From Syntrophaceae bacterium (GTDB lineage: Bacteria; Desulfobacterota; Syntrophia; Syntrophales; PHBD01), in the NCBI GenBank assembly GCA_013177825.1, contig JABLXX010000006.1:62001-126000 (forward strand): a stretch of DNA of 64,000 nt. The letters run 5' to 3'. Below are positions 16,637-25,584 of this stretch, piece after piece (position 1 is the first letter of the stretch; each line of letters starts with the position of its first letter). A program made the position numbers and the translations under genes. The notes below the pieces were generated by a model, which worked only from the letters and a program-made list of their open reading frames with translations, did no database searches and was not told the DNA's origin.

Positions 16637-16798
16637 TCACCGGAAAGGTGCTTCACTTCCGGAGGGTAGATCCATTTGCCACTCGTCGAGCGCGTCGATC
16701 AGGCCGCTGATCGTCTCTGTCTGCCCTTCTGTCCGGGAAAGAAGGCCCTCCAGGGTGTCGATCTCCTCGCGGATATGACGGGAGGCCTGCTTCCTCAT
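16637..16798 (-). CDS. Small hypothetical protein (53 residues)
   Basis: A short ORF with a good ribosome site (GGAGGAG, 4-5 nt before the ATG at 16798). It starts MRKQASRHIREEIDTLEGLL and continues as a charged amphipathic helix with heptad-like spacing (ISGLIDALDEWQMDL), ending SGSEAPFR. It may be a small coiled-coil protein. It is 90 bp upstream of the YkvA-like gene on the same strand. No family is recognised, and codon usage is unremarkable. Confidence 0.5.
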   Translation of the reverse strand: MRKQASRHIREEIDTLEGLLSRTEGQTETISGLIDALDEWQMDLPSGSEAPFR

Positions 16799-17106
16799 GC
16801 AGCTCCTCCAGGGGTCAAGTCCTGCAGGAGCATCTTCTCCTGCCTGGACGGATCGTTCAAGCAGGAGTCATCAGCCCCGGGGGCTGTTTTTGGTGAACTC
16901 CATCACCGTGTTCACCTTTGAGCGAAGGCATGCCGCCTTGTCAAGGGGGACCTGGGGGCAGACAGGTCCATCGACAAAGGGAACAAATTTGTAATTATTC
17001 CCTTTTCCGCATGATTCGGACGCCGCGCGACGGTGAATCCGTTGCGTTGAAAGCGGCCTTTCTGATATGGAAGAATCCGGCTTCAGGAAGACCAACGGGA
17101 GAGACC
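16799..17106. other. Divergent intergenic region before purSL (no gene seen)
   Basis: 308 bp between the small minus-strand gene and purSL. It contains several short inverted repeats: CAGGAG/CTCCTG near 16830, CAGCCC/GGGCTG with a T5 tract (16872-16891), GGTGAAC/GTTCACC (16892-16916), GGACCTG/CAGGTCC (16948-16969) and AAAGGGAA/TTCCCTTT (16976-17005). The last lies in the AT-rich patch where a purSL promoter would be expected. No riboswitch fold was recognised. Confidence 0.5.
16872..16891 (+). terminator. Terminator-like hairpin on the plus strand, no gene upstream
   Basis: CAGCCC, a 3-nt loop, GGGCTG and then TTTTT. No plus-strand gene precedes it, so it is either fortuitous, or the 3' end of a small RNA antisense to the 53-residue ORF. 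Confidence 0.35.
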
Positions 17107-20085
17107 ATGCCCCACAGAATCGAGATCGGCTTCAAGGAAGGATTGCGGGACGCCCTGGGCGAAAAGATCCGGCGGCGAATCATCGAACACCTGAACCTGA
17201 ACGTGGACACCGTCCGGACGGTGGAGGTCTACACCATCGACGGGGACCTGGCACCGGAAGCGCTGGAGGCGTCCGCCTCCGGTCCCCTCTCCGACCCGGT
17301 GATCCAGCATTATGCGGTCGACCGGGGCCTGGCGGACCGTTTCGACTGGCTCATCGAGGTGGGTTTCCGGCCCGGCGTCACGGACAACGTCGGCAAGACG
17401 GCCCGGGAGGCCCTGGCCCTCCTCTTCGGCAGGAAGACGGAGGCCTTCCCCCGGGTCTACACCTCCAGGCAGTATCTCCTCAGCGGCCCGCTCGACCGCC
17501 GTGACACCGAACGGATTGCATCGAGCCTCCTGGCGAACGACCTCATCGAGCGTTACGAGATCGTGGACGGGGCATCCTGGAATGCCAGCGCCGGCATGGC
17601 GGCCCATGTTCCCCGGGTCGCCGGGATCGACGATCCCCAGGTGGAGGAGATCGACCTCGACACGGACGACGCAACCCTCCTCCGGATCAGCGCCGAGCGG
17701 GTCCTCGCCCTGACCCTGGAGGAGATGAAGATCCTCCGGGACTACCTGAAGGACCCCGCCGTCCTGGAGGCCCGGCGGCGAGTGGGCCTCGGGCCGGCCA
17801 TGACCGACGCGGAGCTGGAATGCCTCGCCCAGACCTGGTCGGAGCACTGCAAACACAAGATCTTCAACGCCGAAATCCGCTACATCGACGAGCAGGGGGA
17901 TGAGAAGACGGTCGTTTCCCTCTTCGACACCTTCATCAAGGGCTCCACGAAGGAAATCCGGAGACGCATGGGGGAGAAAGACTGGTGCCTCTCGGTCTTC
18001 TCCGACAACGCCGGCGTGATCCGCTTCAACGACGACCACAGCCTCGTCTTCAAGGTGGAGACCCACAACTCCCCCTCCGCGCTGGATCCCTATGGCGGCG
18101 CCCTGACAGGCATCGTCGGCGTCAACCGGGACCCCTTCGGCACCGGCCGGGGCGCCCGGCTGATCTTCAACACCGACGTCTTCTGCTTCGCCCCTCCCGG
18201 CTACGACAAGCCCCTGCCGGCACGGATCCTCCATCCGCGGCGGATCTACGAGGGCGTCCGGGAAGGCGTGGAGCACGGCGGCAACAAGAGCGGCATCCCG
18301 ACGGTGAACGGATCCCTCGTCTTCGACGACCGGTTCCTCGGGAAGCCCCTGGTCTACTGCGGAACGGCGGGGATCATGCCGGCCGAGCTCGGCGGCGAGC
18401 CCACCCACACGAAAGAGATCCTCCCCGGCGACTGGATCGTCATGACCGGCGGCCGCATCGGCAAGGACGGCATCCACGGCGCCACCTTCTCCTCCGAGGA
18501 GCTGCACGAGGACTCGCCTGTCACGGCGGTGCAGATCGGCGATCCCATCACCCAGAAAAAAATGACCGATTTCCTGCTCATTGCCCGGGACCGGGGGTTG
18601 TACCGCTGCATCACCGACAATGGCGCCGGCGGCCTTTCCTCCTCCGTCGGCGAGACGGCGCGCCTGGCCGGCGGATGCGAGCTGGACCTGAAGAAGGCTC
18701 CCCTGAAATACGCCGGTCTCAATCCTTGGGAAATCCTCATTTCCGAGTCCCAGGAACGGATGACTCTGGCAGTGGATCCCGCAAAGATCGACTCATTCCT
18801 GGAACTGGCGAAAAAAATGGACACGGAGGCCACCGTCCTGGGCCGCTACACCGACTCGGGGAAATTCCACGTTCTCTACGGCGGGAAGACCGTGACCTTC
18901 CTGGACATGGATTTCCTCCACGAAGGGCTTCCCAGGATGAACCTCACGGCCCGCTGGATCCCGCCGCAGCACCCGGATCCGGAGATCCCGGAACCGGCCG
19001 ACTACGGAGACGCCCTGAAGCGGATGCTCTCGCGCCTCAACATCTGCAGCAAGGAATCGGTGGTCCGCCAATACGATCACGAGGTCCAGGGGGGGAGCGT
19101 CCTGAAGCCCCTCGTGGGCGCTGCCAATGACGGCCCCGGCGACGCCGCCGTAATCCGGCCTCTCCTCGACTCCTTCGAGGGCATCGTCGTGGCCCACGGC
19201 ATCTGCCCCCGCTACAGCGACATCGACACGTACGACATGGCGGCCTGCGCCATCGACGAAGGCGTCCGCAACGCCGTCGCCGTCGGCGCTTCCCTGGATC
19301 ACCTGGCGGGGCTCGACAACTTCTGCTGGTGCGACCCGGTCCAGTCGGAGAAGACGCCCGACGGGGAATACAAGCTGGCCCAGCTCGTCCGGGCCAACCA
19401 GGCGCTCTACGACTGCACGCTCGTCTACGGCGTTCCCTGCATCTCCGGCAAGGACAGCATGAAGAACGACTACCTCATCGGAGACACGAAAATATCCATT
19501 CCGCCGACACTCCTGTTCTCCACCATCGGGAAGATCGAGGACGTGCGGAAGGCCGTCACGATGGACGCGAAGCGGCCCGGCGACCTCGTGTACGTCCTCG
19601 GGGAGACGTATCCCGAACTGGGTGGCTCCGAGTGGTACGCCCTTCACCATGCCGTCGGGAACAGCGTCCCAAAAGTGAACGCCCCCCGGGCCCAGGTCCT
19701 CTATGAAGCCCTGCACCGGGCAATCCTGGAAGGCCGCGTGGCCTCCTGCCACGACTGCGCCGACGGCGGCCTCGGGGTGGCCCTGGCGGAGACGGCCTTC
19801 GCCGGCGGGCTCGGGATGGACGTGGACTTGGGACTCGTCCCCGCCCGGGACGTCGACCGGGACGATCACCTCCTGTTTTCGGAGACACCGAGCCGTTTCA
19901 TCGCCACCGTCTCCCCGGAGAACCGACAGGCCTTTGAAGCGACCCTGGAAGGATGCGCCTTCGGCTGCATCGGCGCCGTCCGGAGCGACGGCATCCTGAA
20001 GGTGAAGGGACGGTCGGGAGGAACGCTCCTGGAGGAGGACATCGGCGCATTGAAGGCTGCCTGGCAGGCGCCGCTCCATTTCTGA
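17107..20085 (+). CDS. purL: Phosphoribosylformylglycinamidine synthase, fused PurS-PurL
   Basis: 992 residues from the ATG at 17107 (GGGAG 7 nt upstream; translation opens MPHRIEIGFKEGLRDALGEK). It makes FGAM from FGAR, glutamine-derived ammonia and ATP in purine synthesis. Residues ~1-160 look like two PurS-type alpha/beta modules, and ~190-990 are PurL with LAQTWSEHCKHKIFNAEI, FKVETHNSPSALDPYGGA, a GIPTVNGSLVFDD segment and a C-terminal half carrying PCISGKDSMKNDY. Small-type PurL is ~730 residues with separate PurS, so this is the PurSL fusion form. The glutaminase PurQ follows 56 bp downstream. Confidence 0.95.
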   Translation: MPHRIEIGFKEGLRDALGEKIRRRIIEHLNLNVDTVRTVEVYTIDGDLAPEALEASASGPLSDPVIQHYAVDRGLADRFDWLIEVGFRPGVTDNVGKTAREALALLFGRKTEAFPRVYTSRQYLLSGPLDRRDTERIASSLLANDLIERYEIVDGASWNASAGMAAHVPRVAGIDDPQVEEIDLDTDDATLLRISAERVLALTLEEMKILRDYLKDPAVLEARRRVGLGPAMTDAELECLAQTWSEHCKHKIFNAEIRYIDEQGDEKTVVSLFDTFIKGSTKEIRRRMGEKDWCLSVFSDNAGVIRFNDDHSLVFKVETHNSPSALDPYGGALTGIVGVNRDPFGTGRGARLIFNTDVFCFAPPGYDKPLPARILHPRRIYEGVREGVEHGGNKSGIPTVNGSLVFDDRFLGKPLVYCGTAGIMPAELGGEPTHTKEILPGDWIVMTGGRIGKDGIHGATFSSEELHEDSPVTAVQIGDPITQKKMTDFLLIARDRGLYRCITDNGAGGLSSSVGETARLAGGCELDLKKAPLKYAGLNPWEILISESQERMTLAVDPAKIDSFLELAKKMDTEATVLGRYTDSGKFHVLYGGKTVTFLDMDFLHEGLPRMNLTARWIPPQHPDPEIPEPADYGDALKRMLSRLNICSKESVVRQYDHEVQGGSVLKPLVGAANDGPGDAAVIRPLLDSFEGIVVAHGICPRYSDIDTYDMAACAIDEGVRNAVAVGASLDHLAGLDNFCWCDPVQSEKTPDGEYKLAQLVRANQALYDCTLVYGVPCISGKDSMKNDYLIGDTKISIPPTLLFSTIGKIEDVRKAVTMDAKRPGDLVYVLGETYPELGGSEWYALHHAVGNSVPKVNAPRAQVLYEALHRAILEGRVASCHDCADGGLGVALAETAFAGGLGMDVDLGLVPARDVDRDDHLLFSETPSRFIATVSPENRQAFEATLEGCAFGCIGAVRSDGILKVKGRSGGTLLEEDIGALKAAWQAPLHF

Positions 20086-20141
20086 TCCGGGACAGAATCC
20101 GGACGCGACACGAGAAACATCTCGGCAAGGGGATTCAAGGC

Positions 20142-20969
20142 ATGGCGAAACCGGTGAGATCCATCGTCATCACGGGAAACGGCACGAACTGCGAGCGGGA
20201 AATGGCCCACGCCTGCCGGCTGGCGGGCTCGGACGTCACGGACATCGTCCATATCAGCGAGCTGCTCTGCGGAGAGAGGAAACTCGACGACTATGACTTC
20301 CTGAACCTGCCGGGAGGGTTCCTCGACGGCGACGACCTGGGTTCCGCCAAGGCCGGAGCGAACCGGATCCTCCACGCCCCGGTCCGGGGGACGAAGGAAA
20401 GACTCTTCGACCAGTTCGACCGGTTCATCCGTGCCGGCAAGCTCATCCTCGGGGTCTGCAACGGCTTCCAGCTCCAGGTGAAACTGGGCATGCTCCCGGG
20501 ATTCGACGGCGATCACCGCACTCAGACGGCCACGCTCTCCTTCAACGATTCCGGGCGCTTCGAGGACCGATGGGTATCCCTGAAGGTCAACCCGGAATCT
20601 CCTTGCGTCTTCACCCGGGGCCTGGACGGCCTCTATCTTCCCGTCCGCCACGGCGAGGGGAAGTTCATCCCCGCCGGGGACGGCGTCTGTGAGAGGCTCG
20701 AGAAACAGGGGCAGATCGTCGTCCGCTACTGCACGCCGGATTTCCGGGAAGCGACGATGGACTATCCGCTCAATCCCAACGGCTCCGTCGGGGCCGTCGC
20801 CGGCATCTGCAACGAGACGGGCCGCATCTTCGGCCTGATGCCCCACCCGGAGGCCTACCTCCACCGGACGAACCATCCCCGCTGGACCCGGGAGGAACTC
20901 CCGGAGGAGGGGATGGGCCTCGCCCTGTTCCGAAACGCCGTGGAGTTTCTCCGGCGCGAGTCGCTCTGA
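20142..20969 (+). CDS. purQ: Phosphoribosylformylglycinamidine synthase glutaminase subunit
   Basis: 275 residues from the ATG at 20142. This class I glutamine amidotransferase supplies ammonia to PurL. It shows SIVITGNGTNCEREMAHACRLAG at the N-terminus, LPGGFLDGDDLGSAKAG, the nucleophile Cys in LILGVCNGFQ, and the His-Glu pair in LMPHPEAYLHRTNHP. It is slightly longer than small PurQ (~227), with extra sequence ~75-95 and ~150-210. The start codon has only a modest AAGG-type site, which suggests coupling to purL. 246 bp follow before the next gene, holding a GGGCC/GGCCC hairpin near 21000 and an isolated T8 tract, neither clearly a terminator. Confidence 0.95.
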   Translation: MAKPVRSIVITGNGTNCEREMAHACRLAGSDVTDIVHISELLCGERKLDDYDFLNLPGGFLDGDDLGSAKAGANRILHAPVRGTKERLFDQFDRFIRAGKLILGVCNGFQLQVKLGMLPGFDGDHRTQTATLSFNDSGRFEDRWVSLKVNPESPCVFTRGLDGLYLPVRHGEGKFIPAGDGVCERLEKQGQIVVRYCTPDFREATMDYPLNPNGSVGAVAGICNETGRIFGLMPHPEAYLHRTNHPRWTREELPEEGMGLALFRNAVEFLRRESL

Positions 20970-21215
20970 CAATCGCAACGGAAATTGAAAACAGCGCCCC
21001 GGGCCGTGAGGGCCCTGGATCGGACAGGCAATCCGGCCTCCCGGCTCGACGGCAAACCCGGGCCCGCAGCGGGAACAAAACTCTTTTTTTTCTGAACCCT
21101 TTCGGCTAATTTGAATCAGCTCGCGCCCGAAAACCGTGCCGTCGCACACGGGCTGCCCGGCAACTGGAATCATCATCCTCTTTCGTAATGACGGCGTCCT
21201 GAAAGGAGCCCTGCC

Positions 21216-21920
21216 ATGAGCCTCATCACCGCCGAGAATCTGGCGAAGGACTACCGGACCGGGGAAGTTACCGTCCATGCCCTTCGGGGGGTGTCCTTCC
21301 GGATCGAGCCCGCTTCTTTCGTCTCCTTCGTCGGTCCCTCCGGGAGCGGGAAGACCACCATCCTGAACATCGTCGGCTGCCTGGACAAGCCCAGCGGGGG
21401 AAGCCTGACCGTCGCCGGAACGGACGTAACGGCCCTCGACATGAAGGAAAGCGCCCGCTTTCGGGGAAATCACATCGGCTTCATCTTCCAGGACTTCAAC
21501 CTCATCCCCGTGCTGACTGTTCACGAGAACGTCGAGTACCCCCTGATGATGGTCCAGAACGTGCCGGAACGGGAGCGGCGGGAACAGATCGGGACGCTCC
21601 TGGAGGCCGTGGGGATGGCGGATCAGCGGGACAAGTACCCGGACCAGCTCTCGGGGGGCCAGAAACAGCGGGCGGCCATTGCCCGGGCGCTGGTAACGAA
21701 CCCCCGGCTTGTCCTGGCGGACGAACCGACGGCGAATCTGGACTCGGCAACGGCCTACGCCGTCATCGATCTCATGAAACGCATGCGGGACGAACGCCAG
21801 ACGACGTTCATCTTCTCCACCCACGACCAGAAGATCGTCGGCGAGGCGGAGATTCTCTTCTGGCTGGAGGACGGCGCCCTCCGGGAGGTCCAGGAAAAGG
21901 GAGGTCGGAACCATGGTTAA
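21216..21920 (+). CDS. ABC transporter ATP-binding protein (LolD/MacB type)
   Basis: 234 residues, preceded by AAAGGAG. All nucleotide-binding motifs are present: Walker [10 protein letters not shown], signature LSGGQKQR, Walker [13 protein letters not shown] and the H-loop STHD. The sequence belongs to the class that pairs with FtsX-like permeases (lipoprotein release, macrolide or peptide export). The start of the permease gene lies inside its end (8-bp overlap). With the permease, LolA-like and barrel genes downstream, it probably energises extraction of a lipidic or lipoprotein substrate from the inner membrane (inference). Confidence 0.93.
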   Translation: MSLITAENLAKDYRTGEVTVHALRGVSFRIEPASFVSFVGPSGSGKTTILNIVGCLDKPSGGSLTVAGTDVTALDMKESARFRGNHIGFIFQDFNLIPVLTVHENVEYPLMMVQNVPERERREQIGTLLEAVGMADQRDKYPDQLSGGQKQRAAIARALVTNPRLVLADEPTANLDSATAYAVIDLMKRMRDERQTTFIFSTHDQKIVGEAEILFWLEDGALREVQEKGGRNHG

Positions 21921-23151
21921 TCTCTTCAAGATGGCCGTCCGGAACCTCCTGCGGTACCGCCGCCGAACCCTGCTGACGGCGTCTCTCATCACCATCGGAG
22001 TGGTCTTTGTCCTTGTTTTCCTGTCTGTCTCCGGCTCCTTCAAGGCCATGATGATAGGCCAGATCACCGATTCGATGCTCGGCCATCTCCAGATCCACCG
22101 GCATGGCTACGTTGCCTCCATCGACAATCTTCCCCTGAATCTCAACCTGAAGCCGCCGGAGGTCCGCAAAGTGTCGGAGGCCCTCGATGGGATGCCCGGT
22201 GTGGAGACCTATTCTCCGCGGATCAAGTTCGGGGGCATGTTCAGCAACTTCACCGAAACGACCAACATCCGTCTCAATGGGGTCATCCCGGAACGGGAAT
22301 TCAAAACGGTGCCCCTGCTTCCCTCCCGGATCATTGAGGGGAAAAAGGCCCTCGGGAAGGGGGAGATGCTCCTGCCGGCCCTCCTCGCCCGCGGGATGGG
22401 CATCAAGGTCGGGGACCCGGTGGTCGTCGTGGCGACAAACCAGGACGGCTCCGTCAACGGCAGGCAGTTCATTGTCGCGGGAATCCTCGAGGGCGTAACC
22501 GGCCCGGGGGGACGGGACGGTTACATCCACCTGGACGACGCCGTGGAAACCCTGCGGATGCGGGAGCCCGAAATCAGCGAGATCGCCGTACGGCTGAAGG
22601 ATTTCGGGCGCCTGTCGGACGTTCACAACAGGCTTTCCGGTCTTCTTGCAGGGGAAAAGAATCAACAGGGGAAGCCCCTGTTCGAGGTCCACACCTGGGA
22701 GGCCCTCTCGCCCTTTTTCAACGTCGCCCGGATGATCGACGTCATGACTTTCTTCATCAAGCTCATGCTCATTGCCATTGTCCTGATCAGCATCATGAAC
22801 GTCATGATCATGGCCGTTTACGAGCGGGTCCGGGAGATCGGCACCATGGCGGCCATCGGCACCCTTCCCGGCCGGATCCTCTCCCTGTTTCTCTTCGAGG
22901 GCTTCTGCCTTGGCATCCTGGGGGCCGTCGTCGGCTGCATCACAGGGAGCCTGCTCCTGTGGATCCTCAATCTTTCCCGGCTCACCTTCGACTTCGGCCA
23001 GCAGAAGGGACTTGTCCTGGCGGTATCCCTCCGGCCGGGAGACCTTCTGACCATATCCGTCACCGTCATCCTCGTCTCCGTGGCAGCGAGCCTGCAGCCC
23101 GCCTGGAAGGCCTCACGGATGGAGCCGATCGAGGCGCTGCGCCACGTCTGA
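21913..23151 (+). CDS. ABC transporter permease, FtsX/LolCE-like
   Basis: 412 residues. TM1 is near 20-42 (TLLTASLITIGVVFVLVFLSV). A ~230-residue periplasmic domain follows, then three helices at ~285-400, beginning FFIKLMLIAIVLISIMNVMIMAV and YERVREIGTMAAIGT. This is the 4-TM MacB/LolC topology, and the C-terminus PAWKASRMEPIEALRHV is the standard family ending. It is coupled to the ATPase by overlap and has AAGGGAGG upstream. It is distinct from the lolC/E homologue at 47025, so the genome has at least two such systems. Confidence 0.92.
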   Translation: MVNLFKMAVRNLLRYRRRTLLTASLITIGVVFVLVFLSVSGSFKAMMIGQITDSMLGHLQIHRHGYVASIDNLPLNLNLKPPEVRKVSEALDGMPGVETYSPRIKFGGMFSNFTETTNIRLNGVIPEREFKTVPLLPSRIIEGKKALGKGEMLLPALLARGMGIKVGDPVVVVATNQDGSVNGRQFIVAGILEGVTGPGGRDGYIHLDDAVETLRMREPEISEIAVRLKDFGRLSDVHNRLSGLLAGEKNQQGKPLFEVHTWEALSPFFNVARMIDVMTFFIKLMLIAIVLISIMNVMIMAVYERVREIGTMAAIGTLPGRILSLFLFEGFCLGILGAVVGCITGSLLLWILNLSRLTFDFGQQKGLVLAVSLRPGDLLTISVTVILVSVAASLQPAWKASRMEPIEALRHV

Positions 23152-23175
23152 CCGGAAAAGAAAAGGAGGAACCTC

Positions 23176-23907
23176 ATGCTGCACAAGTTGCTGCTCACGT
23201 CTCTGGTCCTTCTGTTCGCCCTGCCGGCCTTCGCCCTGGACGGCCCGGCTCTGCTGAAGCAGGTGGACCGGAACCTGAACCCCGAGTCCTACGAAATGTA
23301 CCGGAAGCTGATCAACGTGGAACCCGATGGAAAAAAGAAGGAGTTCACCCTCTTTTCCGTCAAGAAGGGAGCCGACAAGGTGGCCGCCCTCTTCCTCGCC
23401 CCGGCCAGCGAAAAGGGCCGCAGCACTCTCCGGCTGGGCGACAACATGTGGCTCTATATCCCCAGTGTGGGCAAGCCGATCCGTATCACCAGCCTCCAGT
23501 CCGTGGTTGGGGGCGTGTTCAACAATGCCGACATCCTGAACCTCGACTACAGTGCCGAGTACGACGTGAAATCCGTCACGGACAAGGACGGGGGGTACCT
23601 GCTGCACCTCAAGGCGAAGACCCGGGAGGTCGCCTATGACCAGCTACGCATGCAGGTCGACCGGAATCGCAAGGTTCCAATCCGGATCGAGTGCCTCACC
23701 GAGGCGGGGATGCTCATCAAAACCCTCTACTTCAAAGACCCGAAGGAGTTCGGCGGCGGGCTCGTGAGGCCCTCGGTGGTCGAGACGGACAGCCCCCTCT
23801 ACAAGGGCTACCGGTCCATCATGATCTATGCGAAGATTCGCAAGCGGACGTTCAAAGACGAGGTCTTCACCCTCACTCACATGCCGAACATCGATTCGCT
23901 CCGATAG
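23176..23907 (+). CDS. Periplasmic LolA-like outer-membrane lipoprotein-sorting protein
   Basis: 243 residues with a signal peptide (HKLLLTSLVLLFALPAFA) and a strong AAAGGAGG site. The mature part fits the LolA-like fold of the TP-0789 type: MYRKLINVEPDGKKKEFTLF, LRLGDNMWLYIPSVGKPIRI, SLQSVVGGVFNNADILNLDY, and a C-terminal KTLYFKDPKEFGG strand pair. Such proteins have a half-barrel that holds lipid or acyl chains. Position between the permease and an outer-membrane barrel suggests a periplasmic shuttle. The substrate is unknown. Confidence 0.82.
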   Translation: MLHKLLLTSLVLLFALPAFALDGPALLKQVDRNLNPESYEMYRKLINVEPDGKKKEFTLFSVKKGADKVAALFLAPASEKGRSTLRLGDNMWLYIPSVGKPIRITSLQSVVGGVFNNADILNLDYSAEYDVKSVTDKDGGYLLHLKAKTREVAYDQLRMQVDRNRKVPIRIECLTEAGMLIKTLYFKDPKEFGGGLVRPSVVETDSPLYKGYRSIMIYAKIRKRTFKDEVFTLTHMPNIDSLR

Positions 23908-23986
23908 GGACCGATGGACGAATGACCCGGTTTCGTGCATTTGGCCGCGGACCCGACCGCGGCCGAGCCTGCCCCGGGAGGCAAAC

Positions 23987-25357
23987 ATGAAGCCCGCACA
24001 ACCGGGGACTCCGGACTGGCACAGCCGGGGATCCCTTCGCAGGAACGGCGGACGCCCGTGTCTTGCAGGCGCACTGCTCCTGTGGGTCCTCCTTACCCTG
24101 GCACCCGCTGCCCGAGCTGCGGACGAGTCTTATTCCTTCGACCTTTCGGAAATCGAAAAAAAATCCTGGCACATCGGAGGCTACGCCGAGGTCCGGCCGG
24201 TCCGATACCGCCTCAATCCCGACGGGGCATTCTACAAGCTTCGCTTCTACAACCGGCACGAGGGAGACGCCGTCGACGAGTACAATGGCCGGTTGCAGTT
24301 GGAAGGGAGTTATGAGAAAGGCATTGCCCGCCTGTACATGAGAACCAACACGGACTATCGACGCTCGTACACAGGGGAGACCGAAAAAACGAGCATCTAC
24401 GAGGGGTACGGTTCCCTCCGCCCCTCCGCTTCCTTCAAAATTGACGCCGGCAAGAAGAATCTCAAGTGGGGAAAGGGTTATGCCTGGAATCCGGCCGCTT
24501 TCCTGGACCGACCGAAGGATCCCGACGATCCGGAACTCCCCATGGAGGGTTACATCGTCCTCACGGCCGACTGGATCCGGAGTTTCGACGGGCCGCTGAA
24601 GACCGTTTCTTTCTCCCCCGTCGTGCTTCCCGTCCATGACCATGTGAACGACGAGTTCGGAGCCGCCGCCCGGATCAATGTTGCAGGCAAGCTCTATCTC
24701 CTGCTGTACGACACGGACATCGACCTGATGGTCCTGGCCGACGGCAGCCGCACCACCCGCTTCGGGTTCGACTTCTCCCGGAACTGGACGAGCAACTTCG
24801 AGATCCACGGAGAATTCGCCTGGATCCGGGATCATGCGAAAACCAGGATCGACGCGGCCGGGTCTACCGAGACGGAAACATATAACGCCTTCAGCGGCCT
24901 CATCGGCCTCCGCTACCTCACGACCCGGGACACGACGATCATCGCCGAGTATTACCACAGCGGGACGGGATACACGGCTGAGGAAATGAAAGGATTCTAT
25001 GCATTCGTCAACCGGGGGTGGCGGACGTACCTGGCCGGTGGAAGCGATGGCATTCTCCAGCGGGCTCTTCTGACAGCGGATGGAACGTATGGCCGGCCCA
25101 ACCCGATGAGGGACTACCTGTACCTGCGGATCGTCCAGAAGGAACCCTTCGACATCCTCTACTTCACGCCCGCTCTGACCGTCATGGCCAACCTGAACGA
25201 CGGGGGATATACGGTCTCGCCGGAGGCCGTGTACACAAGGATAACGAACCTGGAATTGAGGCTCAAGGCCAGTTTTCTGTACGGGGGTCCCGACAGCGAG
25301 TTCGGCGAGAAACAGAACCGCTGGCGCATCGAGTTCCGGGCGGGATACTCGTTTTAG
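23987..25357 (+). CDS. Putative outer-membrane beta-barrel protein of the ABC/LolA-like cassette
   Basis: 456 residues from the ATG at 23987 (GGGAGG 5 nt upstream). The N-terminus is basic, then a hydrophobic stretch GALLLWVLLTLAPAARA serves as signal peptide. The mature protein is a run of amphipathic strands (IGGYAEVRPVRYRL, LQLEGSYEKGIARLYMRTNT, FGFDFSRNWTSNFEIHGEFAW) and ends FRAGYSF, with terminal Phe. A conserved-looking block is GKKNLKWGKGYAWNPAAFL. No named family is certain. As last gene of the cassette it is the likely outer-membrane acceptor or pore. The gap 25358-25584 shows no clear terminator; its AT-rich part (25457-25490) may hold the next promoter. Confidence 0.7.
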   Translation: MKPAQPGTPDWHSRGSLRRNGGRPCLAGALLLWVLLTLAPAARAADESYSFDLSEIEKKSWHIGGYAEVRPVRYRLNPDGAFYKLRFYNRHEGDAVDEYNGRLQLEGSYEKGIARLYMRTNTDYRRSYTGETEKTSIYEGYGSLRPSASFKIDAGKKNLKWGKGYAWNPAAFLDRPKDPDDPELPMEGYIVLTADWIRSFDGPLKTVSFSPVVLPVHDHVNDEFGAAARINVAGKLYLLLYDTDIDLMVLADGSRTTRFGFDFSRNWTSNFEIHGEFAWIRDHAKTRIDAAGSTETETYNAFSGLIGLRYLTTRDTTIIAEYYHSGTGYTAEEMKGFYAFVNRGWRTYLAGGSDGILQRALLTADGTYGRPNPMRDYLYLRIVQKEPFDILYFTPALTVMANLNDGGYTVSPEAVYTRITNLELRLKASFLYGGPDSEFGEKQNRWRIEFRAGYSF

Positions 25358-25584
25358 GGAATACCGCCGTGCTTTGATCACATGCGCCCGATCCGGGCTT
25401 GAAGCGCTCCGTGATGGCGTGCGGGACCCCTTGCCCGGAGCCCCCCGGCCGTTCATTAAGACACTCTAACTATTAAATATTACAACGCTTTATTGCGACT
25501 CACGGAACCCATAAATTCATTGAAAAAAAACCCTTCCGATGTTAAGGGTATCGGCATTCCAAGCGAGAGAGAGAGCGGCAAACC

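Noticed and set aside
16918-17106. Extended N-terminus for PurSL (start at 16918)
   Set aside because: The added 63 residues are out of character (Cys/Arg-rich, no homology pattern), cross likely promoter sequence, and the ATG at 17107 has a ribosome site and family-typical start.
21060-21090. Terminator after purQ (CCCGC/GCGGG with later T8)
   Set aside because: The stem is short and about 10 nt separate it from the T tract, so it does not meet the usual intrinsic terminator form.
19866-22067. About 730-codon minus-strand frame across purL end, purQ and the ABC ATPase
   Set aside because: Composition is that of a shadow frame and it spans three real plus-strand genes and their gaps.
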